From NCBI RefSeq assembly GCF_052114605.1, contig NZ_JBFRFB010000012.1, forward strand, positions 83,999-147,998: a stretch of DNA of 64,000 bases. The letters run 5' to 3'. Both the position numbers and the translations under genes were made by a program. This DNA comes from Microvirga sp052114605. GTDB lineage: Bacteria; Pseudomonadota; Alphaproteobacteria; Rhizobiales; Beijerinckiaceae. Under the pieces are notes generated by a model. It worked only from the letters and a program-made list of their open reading frames with translations. It searched no databases and was not told the DNA's origin. The stretch's first letter is position 1. The number at the start of each line of letters is the position of its first letter. Below, piece after piece: positions 58,547 to 64,000 of the stretch.

Positions 58547-59518
58547 TTAAGCCGCCTTCGCCTCGTCCAACCGCTTCTCCACGAGGCCACGCAGCGAGCG
58601 CAGATCCTTCACGAAGGAACGGATGCCCTCGGCGAGCTTTTCCGTCGCCATGGCGTCTTCGTTCATCGCGAAGCGGAAGGTCTTCTCGTCCATGCGCGGC
58701 AGAGGTGCGATCTTCTCGACGCCCTCAGCTGAGAGCTTGCGCGGCAGGTCGCCTTGCGCGTTTGCCAGCTCATCGAGAAGTGCGGGCGAGATGGTGAGGC
58801 GGTCGCAGCCGGCGAGCGCTTCGATCTCAGCCGTATTGCGGAAGGACGCGCCCATCACAACGGTCTTGATGCCTTGCGCCTTGTAGGACGCGTAGATCTT
58901 GCGCACCGAGAGCACGCCCGGATCGGTCTCGCCCGTATAGGGACCACCGCCCGCCTTCACATGCCAGTCGAGGATGCGGCCGACGAAGGGCGAGATGAGA
59001 AACACGCCGGCTTCCGCGCAGGCCTGTGCCTGCGCCTGGGCGAACAGAAGCGTGAGATTGCAGTCGATACCTTCCTTCTGCAGAACCTCCGCCGCGCGGA
59101 TGCCCTCCCAGGTGGAGGCGATCTTGATCAGGATCTGCTCACGCCCGATGCCACGTTCCGCATAGGCCTTGATGATGGCGCGCGCCTTGGCGAGCGTCGC
59201 CTCGGTGTCGAAGGAAAGATCCGCATCCACTTCCGTCGAGACGCGGCCCGGCACGATGCCGGCAAGCTCGGCGCCGAAGGCCACCGCGAGGCGGTCGCAG
59301 ATCGCCTCGACCACACTTTCGCGGGAACCGCTCTGCTTACGGCCCCAAGCCATAGCCTCCTCGATGATATGGCCATAGGCCGGGGTCTCGACGGCCTTCA
59401 GGAGCAGGGTCGGGTTGGTGGTGCAATCCTGGGGCTTCAGGCGGCGCACCGCGTCGAGGTCGCCCGTATCGGCGACGACGACCGTCATGGCGCGCAATTG
59501 GTCGAGCTTGGAGGGCAT
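58547..59518 (-). CDS. tal: Transaldolase
   Basis: 323-residue transaldolase of the pentose phosphate pathway, transferring a dihydroxyacetone unit via a Schiff base on Lys in ILIKIASTWEG. Other markers: ADTGDLDAVRRLKPQDCTTNPTL with the substrate Asp at the N-terminus, and VSTEVDADLSFDT. ATG 59518 has GGAG about six bases upstream; the earlier ATG at 59542 would include that site in the coding region. Length is close to the classical (TalB-like) subfamily. Confidence 0.94.
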   Translation of the reverse strand: MPSKLDQLRAMTVVVADTGDLDAVRRLKPQDCTTNPTLLLKAVETPAYGHIIEEAMAWGRKQSGSRESVVEAICDRLAVAFGAELAGIVPGRVSTEVDADLSFDTEATLAKARAIIKAYAERGIGREQILIKIASTWEGIRAAEVLQKEGIDCNLTLLFAQAQAQACAEAGVFLISPFVGRILDWHVKAGGGPYTGETDPGVLSVRKIYASYKAQGIKTVVMGASFRNTAEIEALAGCDRLTISPALLDELANAQGDLPRKLSAEGVEKIAPLPRMDEKTFRFAMNEDAMATEKLAEGIRSFVKDLRSLRGLVEKRLDEAKAA

Positions 59519-59647
59519 CGGGATCTCCGTGGGTTTTTGCATTTGCCTGACTTAGACCTTCCAAGGGGCGGCGTGAAGTCCATGAAGAATAGATTGAGCG
59601 CTCACAGCGCCACAGGTTGAGCGGCAGGCAAGTGAAGCGCTGGAACT

Positions 59648-59733
59648 CTCCTCCCCCATAAGCCTCGGGCTCGCCCGAGACTTATCTTTGGTTTGGCGCA
59701 AGTCGGGAACACCCGACTTGCGCTGGGGAGGAG
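59648..59733. repeat. Compound palindrome able to fold as a three-way junction
   Basis: An outer stem CTCCTCCCC/GGGGAGGAG (59648-59656 with 59725-59733) encloses two hairpins: ATAAGCCTCGGGC with GCCCGAGACTTAT (59658-59670, 59673-59685, one mismatch) and GCGCAAGTCGGG with CCCGACTTGCGC (59696-59707, 59712-59723, perfect). Confidence 0.65.
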
Positions 59734-59795
59734 TTGGAGGTGGGGGTGTGAGCGCCACCATTTCAGAACGTAGCGCTGGCACCCCCGCCCTTAAT

Positions 59796-59816
59796 CCCTC
59801 CCCACAAGGGGGAGGG
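59796..59816. repeat. Hairpin matching the tip of the DUF559 element arms
   Basis: CCCTCCCC (59796-59803), loop, GGGGAGGG (59809-59816). The same stem is found at 36891-36911 and in the right arm of the DUF559 element; only the loop bases differ. No DUF559 gene is nearby. Confidence 0.65.
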
Positions 59817-59846
59817 AAACTCGCGGTGCCTTTTGTGAACGACCCC

Positions 59847-60737
59847 TTAGACAAACAATCCCCGATTGGCGCGTACGCGGCTGAGAATGAAGGAATACAC
59901 CTCCTCCACACGCCTTAAGGACCGCACATCCGCATGGGTCACGAGCCAGTAGCTGCGCATGTAGGTGATTTCCGGCAGCACCACCTGAAGCTCCGGAAAG
60001 TTTCCCAAAGCGTAATCGTGCAGGATGCCGATGCCGACGCCTGCCCTCACCGCCTCCATCTGGGCAACGACGCTGGCGCATTCGAACCGGCGGGGCGTGA
60101 GCTTTTCGAGTCCGGAGAAATAGTCGAGCACCGGGCTGTAGATCAGATCCGCCACATAGGTGACCAGCGTCTTGTCCGCGAGATCCTCCACGTTCGAAAT
60201 AGGCCCATGCCGCTTGAGATAATCCTTCGAGGCATAGAGCCTGAGGCGGTAATCGGTGAGCTTTCGCGAGACCAGCCGGCCTTCCGTCGGCTGCTCCAGG
60301 GTGATGGCGATATCGGCCTCGCGCTTGGAGAGCGAGAAGGTGCGCGGCAGGGCAACAAGCTGGAGGGTGAGATCCGGGTGACGCTCGGCCAGCGCGCCGA
60401 GTTCGGAGGCGAGAAAATACGTGCCGATGCCGTCCGGCGCGCCGATGCGCACGGTGCCGGAGAGTGCCAGATCCGCCCCGCCGACCTCGCTTGCCACCGC
60501 AAGCGCCTGGCTCTCCATGTTTTCCGCATGCACTAGGAGCCGCTCGCCCTGCTCGGTCAGGGAATAGCCTTGCGGCTTGCGCTCGAACAATTTCGCCTTG
60601 AGGGTGGCCTCAAGCGCTGAGATGCGGCGGGAAACGGTGGTATGATCGGCCTCCAGATGCCTTGCTGCCGCCGTCAGCCGCCCGGCGCGGGCGACGGCCA
60701 GGAAAAAGCGAAGATCGTTCCAGTCGAAAGCGCTCAT
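59847..60737 (-). CDS. LysR-family transcriptional regulator
   Basis: 296-residue regulator: winged helix-turn-helix (WNDLRFFLAVARAGRLTAAA; DHTTVSRRISALE) and a LysR substrate-binding domain starting near GTVRIGAPDGIGTYFLA. Divergent from mmsA with a gap of about 120 bp, the usual setting for a LysR activator of its neighbour. TTCGCAC at 60764-60770 and GTGCGA at 60799-60804 in the gap form a spaced inverted pair that may be part of the binding site. Starts at 60749 (ATG) and 60770 (GTG) are also in frame. Confidence 0.92.
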   Translation of the reverse strand: MSAFDWNDLRFFLAVARAGRLTAAARHLEADHTTVSRRISALEATLKAKLFERKPQGYSLTEQGERLLVHAENMESQALAVASEVGGADLALSGTVRIGAPDGIGTYFLASELGALAERHPDLTLQLVALPRTFSLSKREADIAITLEQPTEGRLVSRKLTDYRLRLYASKDYLKRHGPISNVEDLADKTLVTYVADLIYSPVLDYFSGLEKLTPRRFECASVVAQMEAVRAGVGIGILHDYALGNFPELQVVLPEITYMRSYWLVTHADVRSLRRVEEVYSFILSRVRANRGLFV

Positions 60738-60859
60738 GGGGAGGGTCATACCATATTGGCATTTTCGCACAACGCCGCTTTGTTTTCCCCCATAGAAGTG
60801 CGATTTTCACAATGATAGAAGAGGGGCAGACGAGAAAACCCCAATAGGAGAGAGACGCC

Positions 60860-62356
60860 ATGCGCGAGGTCGGACATTTCATCGGCGGCAAGAACGTTCC
60901 GGGCAAGTCGGGACGTACCACCGAATTCTTCCAGCCCATGACCGGCGAGGTCATCGGCCGCGTCGCGCTGGCCTCCAGCGAAGAGCTGCGCCAGGCGGTC
61001 GAGAACGCCAAGGCCGCGCAGCCCGCCTGGGCCGCCACCAACCCGCAGCGCCGCGCCCGCGTGATGATGCGGTTTCTCGAACTCATCGCCCAGGAGAACG
61101 ACTCGCTCGCCGAGCTGCTCGCCCGCGAGCACGGCAAGACCATCGTGGATGCCAAGGGCGACATTCAGCGCGGCGTGGAAGTGGCCGAATACTGCATCGG
61201 CATCCCGCAGATGATGAAGGGCGAGTACACCGAGGGCGCGGGCCCCGGCATCGACATGTATTCGATGCGCCAGGCGCTCGGCGTGGTCGCGGGGATCACG
61301 CCCTTCAACTTCCCGGCCATGATCCCGCTGTGGAAGCTCTCGCCGGCGATTGCCTGCGGCAACGCCTTCATCCTCAAGCCGTCCGAGCGCGCGCCCGGCG
61401 TGCCGATGCGCCTCGCCGAGCTCATGCTCGAGGCTGGCCTGCCCGCCGGCATTCTCAACGTCGTCAACGGCGACAAGGAAGCGGTGGACGGCATCCTCGA
61501 CGATCCGGACATCAAGGCGGTCGGCTTCGTCGGCTCCTCGCCGATCGCGCAATACGTCTATTCCCGCGCCGCCGCCAACGGCAAGCGCGCCCAGTGCTTC
61601 GGCGGCGCGAAGAACCACATGATCATCATGCCCGACGCGGATCTCGACCAGGCCGCCGACGCGCTGATCGGCGCGGGCTACGGCTCGGCCGGCGAGCGCT
61701 GCATGGCGATCTCGGTCGCCGTCCCCGTCGGCAAGGCGACCGCCGACGCGCTCATGGACAAGCTGATCCCGCGCGTCGAGAGCCTGAAAGTCGGCCCTTC
61801 CACCGACCCGTCCGCCGATTTCGGACCGATGGTCACGAAGGCTCACATGGAGAAGGTGCGCTCCTACGTCGATCTCGGCGTCAAGGAAGGCGCGAAGCTC
61901 GTGGTCGATGGCCGTAACTTCAAGATGCAGGGCTACGAGAACGGCTTCTACATGGGCGGCTGCCTGTTCGACGACGTGACCACCGACATGCGCATCTACA
62001 AGGAAGAGATCTTCGGCCCCGTGCTCTCGGTGGTGCGCGCCAAGAACTACGACGAGGCGCTGCGCCTTCCCTCCGACCACGAATACGGCAACGGCGTCGC
62101 GATCTATACCCGCGACGGCGACGCGGCTCGCGACTTCGCGGCCAAGGTGAATGTGGGCATGGTCGGCATCAACGTGCCGATCCCGGTGCCGCTGGCCTAT
62201 TACACCTTCGGCGGCTGGAAGGCCTCCGGCTTCGGCGATCTCAACCAGCACGGCCCGGACGCGATCCGCTTCTACACCAAGACGAAGACCGTCACCTCCC
62301 GCTGGCCGTCCGGCATCAAGGAAGGCGCGGAGTTCTCGATCCCGACGATGAAGTGA
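60860..62356 (+). CDS. mmsA: Methylmalonate-semialdehyde dehydrogenase (CoA-acylating)
   Basis: 498-residue ALDH6-family enzyme that converts methylmalonate semialdehyde plus CoA to propionyl-CoA in valine (and thymine) breakdown, and malonate semialdehyde to acetyl-CoA. Catalytic Cys is in SAGERCMAIS; the usual ALDH general-base Glu is replaced in FGGAKNHMIIMPD, as is characteristic of CoA-acylating MMSDH. GAGAGA lies before ATG 60860. Context fits: an acyl-CoA dehydrogenase gene begins 1.5 kb downstream. Confidence 0.95.
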   Translation: MREVGHFIGGKNVPGKSGRTTEFFQPMTGEVIGRVALASSEELRQAVENAKAAQPAWAATNPQRRARVMMRFLELIAQENDSLAELLAREHGKTIVDAKGDIQRGVEVAEYCIGIPQMMKGEYTEGAGPGIDMYSMRQALGVVAGITPFNFPAMIPLWKLSPAIACGNAFILKPSERAPGVPMRLAELMLEAGLPAGILNVVNGDKEAVDGILDDPDIKAVGFVGSSPIAQYVYSRAAANGKRAQCFGGAKNHMIIMPDADLDQAADALIGAGYGSAGERCMAISVAVPVGKATADALMDKLIPRVESLKVGPSTDPSADFGPMVTKAHMEKVRSYVDLGVKEGAKLVVDGRNFKMQGYENGFYMGGCLFDDVTTDMRIYKEEIFGPVLSVVRAKNYDEALRLPSDHEYGNGVAIYTRDGDAARDFAAKVNVGMVGINVPIPVPLAYYTFGGWKASGFGDLNQHGPDAIRFYTKTKTVTSRWPSGIKEGAEFSIPTMK

Positions 62357-62357
62357 G

Positions 62358-62951
62358 TTGGGCTTGAAAGCCCGTTCGCGAAAGTCTCTTGCCGCCGCTC
62401 TCAGCTTGGGAGCGGCGGTTTTTGCTTTGCCCGTCCAGGCGTTGCAATGCCTAGAGCCGACCTACATAAAACCCGATTCATCAATCGATGCTGCTCTCGC
62501 CAGAATGCGCAATAATGCAGCAGCGTTGGTCGGAGGGGCCAAGTCGATTTTTAGAGGACACGTTGTTTCAGCAGAGGTTCTGAGTGCGGATAGCCCATAT
62601 GAAGCCCGATTTCTTGTCACCTATAAGGTTTCCGAGTGGAAGAAAGGCGACGGGCAATCCAATGCCAATGTTATCTATCTTCCTTGGTGTGATGGAGAGT
62701 GCGAACCTCGGCAAACCATCGAGAATCTTTTGAGCCATAAGGAAGAACGCATATTTTTTGCTTCTTCGGGCGAAGAGGAAATCAAAGGTTCAGTGATAGA
62801 CGGATATCTGGGCCCCTGCCATCTTGAGCTCTCGAAACGCCCCATTAACGCACAAAATCCACGTCCGCCATTTAGAGAGTATTTCGGGCAGTTCCTCTAT
62901 GAACTCGCCATAGCTGCAGAACTTGAGAAGCTTCCTAGCCGACGGCCATAA
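62358..62951 (+). CDS. Exported protein of unknown function
   Basis: 197 residues: basic N-terminus and signal peptide to about residue 28 (AAVFALPVQA), so Cys31 is close to the mature N-terminus. Then comes a beta-rich domain (SIFRGHVVSAEVL; ARFLVTYKVSEWKKGD; VIYLPWCDGEC). An N-terminal Cys followed by an FRGxVxSAE strand and a WKKG turn loosely resembles TIMP/netrin-like OB folds; this is speculative. TTG start at 62358, two bases after the mmsA stop, is the only upstream start that keeps the signal peptide; TTG 62364 is similar. The gene has visibly more A/T at third codon positions than its neighbours, which suggests acquisition. Confidence 0.65.
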   Translation: MGLKARSRKSLAAALSLGAAVFALPVQALQCLEPTYIKPDSSIDAALARMRNNAAALVGGAKSIFRGHVVSAEVLSADSPYEARFLVTYKVSEWKKGDGQSNANVIYLPWCDGECEPRQTIENLLSHKEERIFFASSGEEEIKGSVIDGYLGPCHLELSKRPINAQNPRPPFREYFGQFLYELAIAAELEKLPSRRP

Positions 62952-63031
62952 GGAATACCCTATTTGGGTAAAGCCTTTGCGCCCCGCCTCTGCTCTGGAC
63001 CCAAACTCGGCTTGCGCTAAGCTCCCGAGCC

Positions 63032-63763
63032 ATGACGATTGAGCGCCCCGACCCAGCTCTGCTCGATGAGAGCCCGGATGACCATGAAGTGATTTGGGTC
63101 ACAGCGCCTGCCTCTCCCTTGTCCCCCGATCTGCATCCACCTCAAAGCAAGGCCCAGGCCCTTCTCCGCAAAATCCTGATGTGGAGCGTGCCCGCGCTCC
63201 TAATCATCCTCGTGCCCTCCTGCGTCGTCTCGTTCAGCCCTAACCTGAAGCGCAGGATGTTCGGGCCGGATTTTCTGGCGAGCGTCACGCTGGAGCCTGA
63301 GAGAGCAACCGTCAGCGTTGAGCTGATGGTCAAGGATCCTTTTGGGAAGGTGGAGTACGAACGAAGCCTGATTGTTGCTGCGCCGGATGGTTCGCGGGTG
63401 ACCGCCGACCTGACACAGGATCACGGCGGCTTTTCTGCCGCCAATCTTTACCGGACGAAGGACGGAAAGCTCGTCCTTGCCGATACCTTCGATGCGGAGC
63501 TTGTCTCTCTTTCGCCTCTCAGGATCGATCAATACGGCGAGAACTATCTCGGCAACCGGGCGAAGCTGAAAGCCGGGCTGACGAGGCCTCGGGACAGGCA
63601 GCATTATTCGGGACTGCTGGAATCAGCCTATTTCGATGGGCTTTTCTACGTCGGGACCTTCCGTTTCCAGGAGGCGCACGAGGCCAGTGGAAAGCAGACG
63701 AGAATCTGGTCCTTCGTGCCGGCCTCCGAACAGGACGAAGTCATCAAGGACCTCCACGGCTGA
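63032..63763 (+). CDS. Single-pass membrane protein of unknown function
   Basis: 243 residues: acidic, Pro-rich N-terminal tail (about 1-45), one membrane helix (SVPALLIILVPSCVVSF, about 51-69), then a soluble domain of about 170 residues with alternating strands (SVTLEPERATVSVELMV; RSLIVAAPDGSRV; GLFYVGTFRFQEA). I do not recognise the domain. Located between mmsA-side genes and an acyl-CoA dehydrogenase on the same strand, with no evident functional tie. ATG 63032 is the first in-frame start. Confidence 0.7.
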   Translation: MTIERPDPALLDESPDDHEVIWVTAPASPLSPDLHPPQSKAQALLRKILMWSVPALLIILVPSCVVSFSPNLKRRMFGPDFLASVTLEPERATVSVELMVKDPFGKVEYERSLIVAAPDGSRVTADLTQDHGGFSAANLYRTKDGKLVLADTFDAELVSLSPLRIDQYGENYLGNRAKLKAGLTRPRDRQHYSGLLESAYFDGLFYVGTFRFQEAHEASGKQTRIWSFVPASEQDEVIKDLHG

Positions 63764-63852
63764 TCCGCGCTCAAGGCTGGCGCCCCGAGGCAGCTGCCCT
63801 AGATCGAAAGTCATGCTTGCCCCACACCCCCGAGCTATGACGATCTAGCGCC

Positions 63853-64000
63853 ATGACCCAGTTCTCCTTGACCGAAGACCAGATTGCCGTCCGCGACATG
63901 GCCCTTGCTTTTGCTGCGGACAATCTCGCCCCCCACGCCCTCGAATGGGACGAGAAGAAACATTTCCCCGTCGATGTACTGCGGGAAGCAGCCTCGCTGG
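63853..64000 (+). CDS. Acyl-CoA dehydrogenase, 5' end only
   Basis: The frame from ATG 63853 is open to the window edge (49 codons) and begins FSLTEDQIAVRDMALAFAADNLAPHALEWDE, the N-terminal helices of acyl-CoA dehydrogenases, here given in two family-typical blocks. Given mmsA upstream, isobutyryl-CoA dehydrogenase of valine catabolism is the likeliest member, but the specificity-determining part is outside the window. Confidence 0.85.
   Translation, partial: MTQFSLTEDQIAVRDMALAFAADNLAPHALEWDEKKHFPVDVLREAASL

Larger units (their letters stand above)
59519..59846. other. Intergenic repeat-rich region
   Basis: This 328-bp gap between transaldolase and the LysR regulator has no gene. It is filled with palindromic DNA: the compound structure at 59648-59733, a GGGGGTG/CACCCCC pair (59742-59748 with 59780-59786), and the hairpin at 59796-59816. 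Confidence 0.7.

Overview
The window is GC-rich bacterial DNA, densely packed with ATGA-type gene overlaps, strong third-codon-position GC bias and palindromic intergenic repeats. The gene content points to an alphaproteobacterium of the order Hyphomicrobiales (Rhizobiales), perhaps of the Methylobacteriaceae/Microvirga type: a BcsN-A-B-Z-TPR cellulose operon, an alternative-function chemosensory operon with hybrid kinases, a fused LivHM permease, and valine and saccharopine-type lysine catabolism. The order is a confident inference; the family and genus are guesses. No rRNA, tRNA, CRISPR array, prophage or classical insertion sequence was seen.

Region by region. 1-493 holds the start of a Bcr/CflA-type MFS exporter on the minus strand. 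870-9999 is a cellulose operon (bcsN, bcsA, bcsB, bcsZ and a TPR protein probably equal to BcsK). 10096-21271 is a tightly coupled chemosensory operon: CheW, CheR-TPR, CheW, transmembrane MCP, CheA-REC, CheB, a REC-REC-histidine kinase and a REC-PAS-kinase-REC. It resembles the Wsp and Rhodospirillum centenum Che3 systems but has no GGDEF output protein. 21514-26786 is a dipeptide (Dpp-type) ABC importer. 26982-35519 is a mixed region: AI-2E-type permease with a cytosolic extension, an exported dienelactone-hydrolase-like protein, an M3 peptidase, a mutarotase/SMP-30 sugar pair and an amidase. 35679-40721 is a branched-chain amino acid/amide-type ABC importer, interrupted between binding protein and permease by a DUF559 gene enclosed in 48-bp inverted repeats.

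40852-42279 is a 2Fe-2S ferredoxin with a thioredoxin-reductase-like ferredoxin reductase. 42452-45467 holds an M20 N-carbamoyl/allantoate-type amidohydrolase, two tandem paralogous GNAT acetyltransferases, a third GNAT and a small secreted Arg/Cys-rich protein. 45515-47146 is an orphan MIO-type aromatic amino acid ammonia-lyase. 47259-51609 is a glycerol-3-phosphate (ugpBAEC) importer. 51964-58483 looks like a lysine/saccharopine catabolic locus (Lrp regulator, FAD amine oxidase, saccharopine dehydrogenase-like protein, ALDH7-type aminoadipate semialdehyde dehydrogenase, ThDP enzyme). 58547-59518 is transaldolase. 59847-64000 holds a LysR regulator divergent from mmsA, two unrecognised exported or membrane proteins and the start of an acyl-CoA dehydrogenase, consistent with valine catabolism.

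How it fits together: the left third couples an exopolysaccharide synthase, whose BcsA carries an intact PilZ c-di-GMP switch, to a non-flagellar-type chemosensory array. The most plausible reading is surface or contact sensing that controls matrix production, with the last phosphorelay step outside the window. The right two thirds are nutrient uptake and amino acid catabolism, separated by a recurring set of palindromic elements, several of which double as terminators.
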